NCBI GenBank assembly: GCA_017467225.1
Contig: JAFTSR010000069.1
Coordinates: 1-11,689, forward strand
Length of the DNA stretch: 11,689 nucleotides
Direction of reading: 5' to 3'
Source of the DNA: Clostridia bacterium
GTDB taxonomy: Bacteria > Bacillota_A > Clostridia > Oscillospirales > CAG-272
The position numbers and the translations under genes were made by a program. The notes below the pieces were generated by a model, which had not been told where the DNA came from, searched no databases, and worked only from the letters and a program-made list of their open reading frames with translations. Shown here in pieces: positions 1 through 5,466 of this stretch. Positions within the stretch are counted from its first letter, which is position 1. Every line of letters begins with the position of its first letter.

Positions 1-42
1 ACACTTTCAGTTAAAAATCAACTACAAATCAGTGCACTGCAC

Positions 43-241
43 AAACGGCTACCTCTCCGTTTGCGCTAAGCGCAACATCATTGATGCGAAGCATCACATC
101 ATTTGCAACTTGTTGCAACATCATTTGAGGCAACGCCTCAACCTCGTTCAGTTGTGCCGCAAACGGCAATGATGTTGACCTGACGGTCAAATGATGTTGC
201 GTGTGCCACGCAAACGATGTTGTGCCTATCGGCACAAATGA
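43..241. repeat. Hairpin-and-box array (about eight short hairpins)
   Basis: A run of short stem-loops is joined by a conserved box. Stems (left/right arms) are 61-66/70-75, 82-87/91-96, 103-108/113-118, 125-131/135-141, 155-159/164-168, 175-180/185-190, 197-203/207-213 and 220-226/231-237, with loops of 3-4 nt. A further weaker stem lies at 43-48/57-62. Nearly every arm starts TTG and ends CAA, but the inner bases differ between hairpins and stay complementary. In the left half the box reads CAACATCATTTG or a one-base variant (starts 73, 95, 116). In the right half it is the reverse complement, CAAATGATGTTG or variants (starts 167, 188, 211, with a partial at 235). The period is about 21-24 bp. 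The array runs into the tRNA-Gln terminator. No protein-coding role is supported and the function is unknown. Confidence 0.85.
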
Positions 242-272
242 AAAAATCCAACTCTTACGAGTTGGATTTTTT
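241..272 (-). terminator. Terminator of tRNA-Gln
   Basis: Arms 241-254 and 259-272 pair perfectly around a TTAC/GTAA loop. The stem is a GC-containing core (ATCCAACTC) flanked by A6/T6, so read on the minus strand the stem is followed by a T run, as in an intrinsic terminator. The element begins at the last base of the tRNA's encoded CCA, with no spacer. The near-perfect symmetry means it could also stop transcription coming from the other side. Confidence 0.9.
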
Positions 273-347
273 GGCTGGGGCACAGGGATTCGAACCCCGG
301 TAATGACGGAGTCAGAGTCCGTTGCCTTACCGCTTGGCGATGCCCCA
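272..347 (-). tRNA. trnQ: tRNA-Gln(CTG)
   Basis: The reverse complement folds as a 76-nt cloverleaf. The acceptor stem is TGGGGCA/TGCCCCA with discriminator G and an encoded CCA at 274-272. The anticodon stem ACGGA/TCCGT encloses loop CTCTGAC, giving anticodon CTG, which reads the glutamine codon CAG. The T arm is closed by CGGGG/CCCTG with one G-T pair around TTCGAAT. A U1-A72 acceptor start is typical of bacterial tRNA-Gln. It is a single-gene unit with its own promoter and terminator. A wobble-reading TTG isoacceptor presumably exists elsewhere in the genome. Confidence 0.97.
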
Positions 348-365
348 ATATCTTCAACGCCAGTT

Positions 366-394
366 ATTATACCACAAACGAAGCGATTTGTCAA
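366..394 (-). promoter_or_regulatory. Sigma-70 promoter of tRNA-Gln
   Basis: On the minus strand there is a consensus -35 TTGACA (394-389), a 17-nt spacer and a consensus -10 TATAAT (371-366). Transcription should start near 359, about 12 nt before the mature 5' end of the tRNA. The perfect match to both hexamers fits strong stable-RNA transcription. Confidence 0.93.
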
Positions 395-453
395 TAGCTT
401 TTTGAAAAAATTTCACCTTTTTATTTGATTTTTTATAAAGCTTTTTGCGGATT

Positions 454-510
454 CTCAAGGAGCTTTTTCCCGAAAAAGCTTCTTGAGCGGGGTTTTGGGC
501 GGAGCCCCAA
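454..510 (+). repeat. Two-hairpin intergenic repeat, copy A
   Basis: A long AT-rich stem (454-468 with 473-487, loop CCCG, 15 bp with one G-T pair) is followed by a CGGGGT linker (488-493) and a second stem (495-499 with 506-510, TTGGG/CCCAA, loop CGGAGC). The same order of parts recurs at 3665-3721, 5487-5542 and, inverted, at 11379-11433. Only the linker and the GGAGCCCC-type second hairpin resemble one another closely. The long stem varies in sequence while keeping its pairing. It lies between two tRNA transcripts running on minus. Its role (terminator, mobile hairpin repeat or structural element) is not known. Confidence 0.7.
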
Positions 511-524
511 CTGCCCTTCCTTGG

Positions 525-626
525 CGAGTCGGATTCAGAACCGCGGATTTCGCATGTGGAAAGTGCGTAGCGTGAGAAGGAGCAGCGAAATCCTTGCCAA
601 GGCTACGCCTTGGCGCGGTTCTGAAT
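525..626. other. Branched inverted-repeat element, possible structured RNA or tRNA-derived sequence
   Basis: Three helices can be drawn. P1 pairs 533-545 with 614-626 (ATTCAGAACCGCG and its complement, 13 bp). P2 pairs 546-553 with 585-592 (GATTTCGC/GCGAAATC). P3 pairs 596-603 with 607-614 (GCCAAGGC/GCCTTGGC). Together they form a three-way junction just downstream of repeat copy A. The left edge, 525-543, also matches the T-arm of the adjacent tRNA-Arg gene. I recognise no riboswitch or ncRNA family here. No reading frame in it looks coding. It may be part of a larger mobile or palindromic repeat together with copy A. Confidence 0.5.
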
Positions 627-640
627 TGCCATAAATATAC

Positions 641-683
641 AAAAAGAACCACCTTAGCAGCGTTGCTGCCGTGGTGGTTCTTT
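641..683 (-). terminator. Terminator of tRNA-Arg
   Basis: Arms 643-653 and 673-683 (AAAGAACCACC and its complement) pair over 11 bp. They enclose a smaller stem, 657-661 with 665-669. On the minus strand the structure ends in a run of five T (645-641). The outer stem begins at the terminal A of the tRNA's CCA, so the tRNA and terminator overlap by one base. Confidence 0.9.
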
Positions 684-759
684 GGTACACCGAGTCGGAT
701 TCGAACCGGCGACACCAAGCGTCGGAGGCTTGTGCTCTATCCAGCTGAGCTACCGGTGC
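683..759 (-). tRNA. trnR: tRNA-Arg(CCG)
   Basis: The reverse complement is a 77-nt cloverleaf. The acceptor GCACCGG pairs with TCGGTGT (G-T at both ends), followed by discriminator A and an encoded CCA. The anticodon stem CAAGC/GCTTG encloses loop CTCCGAC, giving anticodon CCG, which reads the arginine codon CGG. The T loop is TTCGAAT. Its stem GCCGG/CCGAC carries one C-A mismatch at the 50-64 position, so that helix is slightly weakened. The gene stands alone between its own promoter and terminator. Confidence 0.96.
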
Positions 760-769
760 ATCGCCTTAT

Positions 770-798
770 ATTCTACCACATTTTCGTCGGATTTGCAA
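770..798 (-). promoter_or_regulatory. Sigma-70 promoter of tRNA-Arg
   Basis: On the minus strand: -35 TTGCAA (798-793), a 17-nt spacer and -10 TAGAAT (775-770). The predicted start near 763 leaves only a few nucleotides of 5' leader before the tRNA at 759. The match is good but weaker than that of the tRNA-Gln promoter. Confidence 0.8.
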
Positions 799-899
799 GC
801 CTTTTTTGATAAAAACCTCGCGAAATTCGAAAAAAGCGTTCGCCCGTTTCCGACACGGGACCTCCGCCATGCTTTGACGCAAAAATGCGTATTTCTCTC

Positions 900-928
900 T
901 TGCAAAGTCGAGCCGAATATGCTATAAT
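900..928 (+). promoter_or_regulatory. Promoter of the lyase-acetyltransferase operon
   Basis: -35 TTGCAA (900-905), a 17-nt spacer and -10 TATAAT (923-928), preceded by an extended -10 TGC (920-922). Between the likely start (about 935) and the ribosome binding site lies a small hairpin, CGGCAG/CTGCCG (943-948 with 952-957). It could affect mRNA stability or translation of the leader, but it has no T tract and is not a terminator. Confidence 0.85.
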
Positions 929-979
929 GAAATTCAGAAAGCCGGCAGCATCTGCCGCAAGGAAAGGAGTTTGATCCAC

Positions 980-3001
980 ATGCATAACCCGAAAACCTAT
1001 CTTCCTTTGCTCTCCACCTTGACGAATGACGCCGATGTCGCCGCCAAATTCGCCGCGCACCTGGCGGAGCTGCTGGAGGTGATTGTACCTGAGGCGATCA
1101 GCCCGGCGTACGCCGAAGCGGTTGCTCGTGGCGATGCCTCCTCTGCGATGGCGACCTGCGCGGCATATTATCGCGACAAGCCTGCCTGTACCGTCGCCGA
1201 GCTTTTGGCCGACGGCGACCATAACGCCACCGTGGCTGACAACGCCTGCCGCGGCATCATGCGAGAGGTCAACGTGGATTGGACGTTTGAGGGTGAGATC
1301 GACTATCTTTTTGACCCGACCGCCATCCACGGGCCGCGCAATCATGAATGGCTCTGGCAGTTCAACCGCCACAGCTACTGGCCGCACATGGCGCGCGCCT
1401 ATCGCGCAACGGGTGAGGCGCGGTATGCCGAGGCGTTCCGGGCACAGTTGCTGCGCTGGATCGCGCAGACTGATATTCCGCAAAGCTGGAACGGTCCGGG
1501 CAGCGCTTGGCGCACCATCGAATGCGGACTGCGCCTGCTCGGCTCCTGGCCGGTGGCCTACGACGGCTTCCGTGACACGTTGGACGACGTGACGCTGCTG
1601 CTGATGATCGCCTCCATGCATCGCCAGGCAAAGCATCTGGTTGCTCATCCGACGGGCGGCAACTGGCTGATGATGGAATCCAACGGCGTTTACACCTTCT
1701 CCTCTCTGTTCCCTGAGCTGTCCGACGCAGCGCAGCATCGCGCCGTGGCGACACAGCGGCTGCTGCGAGAGACCGAAAAACAAATTCTTCCCGACGGCAT
1801 GCACAACGAGCTGTCACCGGATTATCAAGGAGTGGTTTACAACTGCGCCTTCAATTTCTACAGTCTGGCTTGCGCGTTGGGATATCAGGATGAAATTCCG
1901 CCGGATTTTGTCGCGTTGATTCACAGGACGGCGCACGCTGCCGTGCTGCTCTCCACGCCGGCGCTGACCCAGCCGCGCACCAATGATACCTATACCATCC
2001 ACACCCGCCTTTTCACCAAGCGCAGCGAACGATTGCCGGGCGATCATCCCGTATATCGGTTTGTCAACAGCTGCCGCGCCGAAGGTCAACCGCCCCAAGG
2101 ACCGACGGCCTCCGCCTTTTTGCCCTACGCCGGCTTTGTCGTTATGCGCAGCGACTGGAGCGCGGACGCCACATATCTTTGCTTTGACGTCGGTCCCCTG
2201 GGCGCCGGGCACATGCATCAGGACAAGCTCAACATCAATCTTTATCAGGGCGACGAGGAGCTGATCTTTGACGATGGCGGCGGACAGTACGAGCAGTCGG
2301 CTGCGCGGCACTACGGCCTTTCGGCCTACGATCATAACACGGTTCTGGTCGATGGCATGGGACAGCATCGCGGCGCGCCGTTGGTTGTCAGTCAGCCGAT
2401 CGACGCAGCGTGGGTCAGTAACGATACGTTTGATTACGCCCGGGCAAGCTATGATGACACCTTCAAGGCGCTGCACGGCACGGAGCTTGAAAAGCCGGCC
2501 GTACACACGCGCGAGGTTCGCTTCTGCAAGCCGGACTTCTATTGCGTGCGCGACACGCTGCGCACCTGTGACGGTGCTCCGCACGACTACGAGGTGCTGT
2601 TTCATCTTGACACGACGCACGTTCGCACACTCCCGGCGCATCCCAACGCCGTGATTTCCGACTACGGCAGAGCCTACGACGTGCTGCTCCTTCCGCTGGA
2701 CGACCCGGACGCTGCGGTAACACTTTCGACCGTCAGCGCGCAGACTGAGCCTGTCCTGCGCGGATGGTACAACGGGCGCAACGAGCGCGCGCTTCACGCA
2801 GCCACGACGGTTGCGCGCAAAGTGTGCGGCGTTAAGGATTTTTGTTTTACCACGCTGCTCTTTCCCATCCGGGTGGGTGAGCCTTTGCCGACGGTCACGC
2901 GAGAGGAAAATCTCGTACGCATTGTCTTCCGCGGCTGCACGCATATCCTGCGCTTGGATGCGCTGAACGGAACAACGACAGGAGGCGCCGCCCATGATTG
3001 A
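980..3001 (+). CDS. Heparinase II/III family polysaccharide lyase
   Basis: A 673-residue protein with the two-part build of heparinase II/III-like lyases, which cleave uronic-acid-containing polysaccharides by beta-elimination. An alpha-helical toroid-like N-terminal part (about 95-345) carries the motifs NVDWTFEGEID (98-108), NHEWLWQFNRH (121-131), GNWLMMESNG (227-236) and PDGMHNELSPDYQ (271-283). A beta-rich C-terminal part starts near 385. It carries GPLGAGHMHQDKLNI (405-419), DDGGGQY (431-437) and YDHNTV (450-455), the conserved His/Asp/Tyr core of the family. No signal peptide or lipobox is seen, so it probably acts in the cytoplasm on imported oligosaccharides. AAAGGAG (963-969) lies 10 nt before the ATG at 980. 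A TTG at 971 is too close to that site. Its stop overlaps the next gene by 8 nt. The substrate (heparin/heparan, alginate, other uronan) cannot be set from sequence alone. Confidence 0.88.
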   Translation: MHNPKTYLPLLSTLTNDADVAAKFAAHLAELLEVIVPEAISPAYAEAVARGDASSAMATCAAYYRDKPACTVAELLADGDHNATVADNACRGIMREVNVDWTFEGEIDYLFDPTAIHGPRNHEWLWQFNRHSYWPHMARAYRATGEARYAEAFRAQLLRWIAQTDIPQSWNGPGSAWRTIECGLRLLGSWPVAYDGFRDTLDDVTLLLMIASMHRQAKHLVAHPTGGNWLMMESNGVYTFSSLFPELSDAAQHRAVATQRLLRETEKQILPDGMHNELSPDYQGVVYNCAFNFYSLACALGYQDEIPPDFVALIHRTAHAAVLLSTPALTQPRTNDTYTIHTRLFTKRSERLPGDHPVYRFVNSCRAEGQPPQGPTASAFLPYAGFVVMRSDWSADATYLCFDVGPLGAGHMHQDKLNINLYQGDEELIFDDGGGQYEQSAARHYGLSAYDHNTVLVDGMGQHRGAPLVVSQPIDAAWVSNDTFDYARASYDDTFKALHGTELEKPAVHTREVRFCKPDFYCVRDTLRTCDGAPHDYEVLFHLDTTHVRTLPAHPNAVISDYGRAYDVLLLPLDDPDAAVTLSTVSAQTEPVLRGWYNGRNERALHAATTVARKVCGVKDFCFTTLLFPIRVGEPLPTVTREENLVRIVFRGCTHILRLDALNGTTTGGAAHD

Positions 3002-3605
3002 TCAATCCACACCGTCCATTTCTCTGATTCTCTACAAGGACGACAGCCAAAGCTATCCCTGCGCGACGCTGCCGAAGGGGTATTCCTTCGCTTTCTACCG
3101 TGACGGCGACGAGCGGCATTGGGCAGAGATCGAATGTGCCGTCGGGCAATTTTCCTCAATCGAGGACGGAGAGGCCTGCTTTGCCCGGGAGTTCCTCTCT
3201 GATGCGGTTATGAAACCACACGATCATACGCTGTTTGTGGTCGACCCACAGGGCAATTACGTGGCGACAGCCTCGCTTTGGTGCTGGAATTTCCTGGGGA
3301 AGCCCTGCTACCGTGCGCACTGGCTGGCGGTGGTCGATCGCTGCGCCGGCCTTGGGATTGCGCAGGCGCTGCTTGCGCGCGTGCTGGCGCTGTTTAACGA
3401 ACGGTATGGCGGCGGACGGCTCTATCTTCTGACCTCGACGCGCTACTATCCTGCGATTTACATCTATCATAAGTTCGGGTTTGTAGAATACAACGACTCA
3501 AAATCGCCCGATCCAAACCTTTCGGACGAGGATTTCACCGCGCGCAACACCCAAGCCCTGACCTTGCTGGCACAAAAGCTGGAGGCTTTCAGAAGGGGAA
3601 AATAA
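2994..3605 (+). CDS. GNAT family N-acetyltransferase
   Basis: 203 residues with a single GNAT fold, which transfers an acetyl group from acetyl-CoA to an amine. The acetyl-CoA motif A is seen around 116-123 (RCAGLGIA, a form of R/Q-x-x-G-x-G/A) followed by a helix. The C-terminal motif B region reads AIYIYHKFGF (154-163), typical of GNAT proteins. A DHTLFVVDPQGNYVATASL strand pair (77-95) precedes motif A. AGGAGG (2980-2985) lies 8 nt before the ATG, and the start overlaps the stop of the lyase gene by 8 nt, so the two are probably translationally coupled. That coupling suggests a role linked to sugar breakdown, for example acetylating an amino sugar, but the acceptor is unknown and could equally be a protein or antibiotic. 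Confidence 0.85.
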   Translation: MIDQSTPSISLILYKDDSQSYPCATLPKGYSFAFYRDGDERHWAEIECAVGQFSSIEDGEACFAREFLSDAVMKPHDHTLFVVDPQGNYVATASLWCWNFLGKPCYRAHWLAVVDRCAGLGIAQALLARVLALFNERYGGGRLYLLTSTRYYPAIYIYHKFGFVEYNDSKSPDPNLSDEDFTARNTQALTLLAQKLEAFRRGK

Positions 3606-3664
3606 GATGTGGCGCCCCTTTCAAAAAAATAAAAAATATATTTTTGATAAATTCTTTGGAGATC

Positions 3665-3721
3665 CGTAAGAACCTTTCTTTTAAGAAAGGTTCTTACGCA
3701 GGGTTTGGGGCGGAGCCCCAA
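3665..3721 (+). repeat. Two-hairpin intergenic repeat, copy B
   Basis: Arms 3665-3680 and 3683-3698 (CGTAAGAACCTTTCTT and its complement) form an essentially perfect long stem. Then come a CAGGGT linker (3699-3704) and a perfect 7-bp stem, TTGGGGC (3705-3711) with GCCCCAA (3715-3721), loop GGA. It has the same layout and orientation as copy A but a different long-stem sequence. It lies 60 nt after the acetyltransferase stop and just before the promoter of the next gene, so it may insulate the two transcription units. There is no clean T tract straight after the stem. Confidence 0.75.
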
Positions 3722-3752
3722 CTTCTTTTCCTCAAAAAAATTCCGTTACCTA

Positions 3753-3781
3753 TTGCAAAATCTCCTATCATATGGTACAAT
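3753..3781 (+). promoter_or_regulatory. Promoter of the UroD-like gene
   Basis: -35 TTGCAA (3753-3758), a 17-nt spacer and -10 TACAAT (3776-3781). It starts 32 nt after repeat copy B and leaves a leader of about 35 nt before the ATG at 3822. Confidence 0.75.
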
Positions 3782-3821
3782 GAAAAAAAGTGCTTTGAGC
3801 ACGCGAAAAAGGAGAATGATT

Positions 3822-4892
3822 ATGGCTACCATGACCTCCCGAGAACGCTTATTACGCACCTTCCGTCACCAGGAGGTAGACCGACTGCCGATGGTGGACT
3901 CCGCCTGGGCCGGCACCGTGCAGCGCTGGTACAACGAGGGCATGCCGCGCGACGTCGACTGGATCACTTATTTTGACATGGATCGCATCGCCGCCATTTG
4001 CCCGGACAACTCGCCCCGCTTTCCGCACAAAATCATTGAGGAGAGCGAGCGCTACGTAATTGCCACGACGCCCTGGGGACAGACGCAGCGGACGTTCCGC
4101 GCGCTGGACTCGACGCCCGAGACGCTGGAGTGCTACTACAACACCCGTGAGCGCTGGGAGGAGGCCAAGGCGCGCATGCTGGACGATCCCGGCGACCGTG
4201 TGCCGTGGGAGGGACTCAAGGGAGCCTATCCGCACTGGGAGGCCAACGGATATTTCAAGCAGCTGGTGATCTGGTTTGGCTTTGACGTGACGCACTCGCA
4301 CATGGTTGGCACCGAGACGGTGCTCATGGCGATGTACGACGACCCGGAGTGGCTACAGGATATGTTTGACACCTATCTGACGGTTTCGCTCAATCAATGT
4401 CAGAAGATGCTGGATGCCGGCTACAAGTTCGACGGCATCATGTGGTACGACGACATGGGCTACAAGGGCACACCGTTCTTCTCGCCCAAGTGCTATCGCG
4501 AGCTGCTCAAGCCGTATCACAAGAGGGTGGTAGACTGGGCGCACGAGCGTGGCATGGTGACCGAGCTGCATTCCTGCGGTTACATTGAGCCGCTTTTGCC
4601 TGACGTGGTGGACACGGGTGTGGAGATGCTCAACCCGATGGAGGTCAAGGCGGGCATGAATCCCGGACGGCTCAAGTCGCAGTGGGGTGACAAGCTGGCG
4701 TTCCACGGCGGCATCAATGCGCAGATTTGGGACAATCTTGATTTGGTGAAGGAGGAGATGCAGCGCATTATTCCGATTATGAAGGAGGGCGGCGGATACG
4801 TATTCGGGTCGGATCATTCGATTCCTTCGTCGGTGTCGCTTCAGAATATGACCGAGATTGTGAAGCTGGCGAGGGAGCTGGGGAAGTTTTGA
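3822..4892 (+). CDS. Uroporphyrinogen decarboxylase superfamily protein (corrinoid methyltransferase-like)
   Basis: 356 residues, one TIM-barrel URO-D domain across the whole length. The N-terminus TSRERLLRTFRHQEVDRLP (5-23) is typical of the non-HemE branch. The HemE substrate-binding signature (PVWxMRQAGR type) is absent, so it is not a haem enzyme. ELHSCGYIEP (248-257) supplies the His-x-Cys (H250, C252) that binds zinc in MtaA/MtbA-type methyltransferases. The expected third Cys near the C-terminus is replaced by FGSDHSIP (328-335), where D331/H332 could act instead. Homologues often occur near carbohydrate or methyl-transfer genes, but no corrinoid protein is visible here. GGAG (3811-3814) lies 7 nt before the ATG at 3822. 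An in-frame ATG at 3816 is only 1 nt from it. The gene is a single transcription unit. The substrate is unknown. Confidence 0.85.
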   Translation: MATMTSRERLLRTFRHQEVDRLPMVDSAWAGTVQRWYNEGMPRDVDWITYFDMDRIAAICPDNSPRFPHKIIEESERYVIATTPWGQTQRTFRALDSTPETLECYYNTRERWEEAKARMLDDPGDRVPWEGLKGAYPHWEANGYFKQLVIWFGFDVTHSHMVGTETVLMAMYDDPEWLQDMFDTYLTVSLNQCQKMLDAGYKFDGIMWYDDMGYKGTPFFSPKCYRELLKPYHKRVVDWAHERGMVTELHSCGYIEPLLPDVVDTGVEMLNPMEVKAGMNPGRLKSQWGDKLAFHGGINAQIWDNLDLVKEEMQRIIPIMKEGGGYVFGSDHSIPSSVSLQNMTEIVKLARELGKF

Positions 4893-4946
4893 CGGGGGAG
4901 AGGTTAGATTGTGTGAACAGGGCTTTCTAACTATAGTTGGTTTGTT

Positions 4947-4978
4947 GTTCATTTTTTGTCGCGCGACAAAAAACGAAC
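4947..4978. repeat. Perfect 22-bp palindrome with extended arms
   Basis: 4952-4973 is perfectly self-complementary (T6, GTCGCGCGAC, A6). The symmetry extends outward to 4947-4978 with one mismatch. It lies 55 nt after the UroD-like stop. As RNA it would form a hairpin with a GCGC loop and an A run after the core, so it could terminate either strand weakly. As DNA it could bind a dimeric protein. Confidence 0.7.
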
Positions 4979-4990
4979 CAAAAAAACGCG

Positions 4991-5075
4991 CATAAGGGAC
5001 TGCCGTCCCTTATGTATCCCTGCTACTTCGCGTGCTACCGCCAAATGATTTCATCATTTGGCTAAATCGCACGCG
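4991..5075. repeat. Two adjacent hairpins, the second carrying array-box sequence
   Basis: CATAAGGGAC (4991-5000) pairs with GTCCCTTATG (5005-5014) around TGCC. Then CGCGTGC (5029-5035) pairs with GCACGCG (5069-5075) and encloses GCCAAATGA (5040-5048) paired with TCATTTGGC (5054-5062). The inner stem contains CAAATGAT and ATCATTTG, the outer eight bases of the box in the array at 43-241. No promoter or T tract is tied to it. The function is unknown. Confidence 0.6.
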
Positions 5076-5115
5076 GCTGTCACAGAGTGCAGACTTTGCT
5101 TTCGCCGCCTCAAAG

Positions 5116-5238
5116 AGGACGGCGAAAAAGGAGAAATTCCTATGGGAAGAAAGGTTGAACTCGGCAGGACGGCGAAAACGGAGGGGATTTCTACGGGATG
5201 AATGCGGTGTGTGCCGAATGAGTCTCTACGGAATGAAT
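5116..5238. repeat. Imperfect 50-bp tandem repeat
   Basis: AGGACGGCGAAAA at 5116 recurs at 5166, exactly 50 bp later. In both copies it is followed by a GGAG and an ATTYCTAYGGGA-like segment. A third, more decayed piece shares CTCTACGGAATGAAT (5224-5238) with TTCTACGGGATGAATG (5189-5204). The upstream side forms a stem TTCGCCG...CGGCGAA (5101-5107 with 5119-5125). It appears to be eroded repeat DNA. No coding sense is evident. Confidence 0.55.
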
Positions 5239-5246
5239 ATAAAAAT

Positions 5247-5279
5247 CCGAGGTGCGGAGCTTTTGGCTTTACACCTCGG
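5247..5279. terminator. Probable two-way terminator between convergent units
   Basis: CCGAGGTG (5247-5254) pairs with CACCTCGG (5272-5279), with an inner AGC/GCT stem. On the minus strand the stem is followed by A and five T (5246-5241), a good intrinsic terminator for read-through from mscS-pncC. On plus it is followed by TTATTTTCT, weaker but plausible for the UroD-like transcript. Confidence 0.65.
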
Positions 5280-5466
5280 TTATTTTCTGTTAAAACTAAC
5301 TTTTGCTTTCTTTTGGGGTAGCGAAGCGGCGCGAGGGGAGTGAATGACACGCCGGTAGCGTGTCAGAGCCCGAGCGTGACCGAGCCCGAAGGCGAGACGG
5401 GGCCCAAAATGGACGCTGCTGTCTGCGCATACAGAACACAGAAGCAACAAATTTAACCCAAAAATT

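Noticed and set aside
61..241. CRISPR array
   Set aside because: The regular spacing suggested it, but the variable parts are short palindromes, the constant part is only about 12 bp, it reverses orientation at the centre, and no cas gene is near.
29..394. 121-residue reading frame on minus
   Set aside because: It runs through the tRNA-Gln gene, its terminator and the hairpin array, so the apparent protein is a by-product of repeat DNA.
454..487. Ordinary intrinsic terminator
   Set aside because: No T tract follows the stem on either strand, and no gene ends just before it; it fits the repeat family better.
773..1804. 343-residue reading frame on minus
   Set aside because: Antisense shadow of the lyase gene; no recognisable domain, and it also covers that gene's promoter.
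1814..2995. 393-residue reading frame on minus
   Set aside because: Antisense to the conserved lyase core; GC-rich codon bias opens the opposite frame. No domain or ribosome binding site.
3822..4892. True uroporphyrinogen decarboxylase HemE
   Set aside because: The HemE N-terminal substrate-binding signature is missing and HSC and SDH motifs point to the methyltransferase-like branch; no haem genes nearby.
5032..5343. 103-residue reading frame on plus
   Set aside because: Covers hairpins, a tandem repeat and a terminator; no start signal and no family resemblance.
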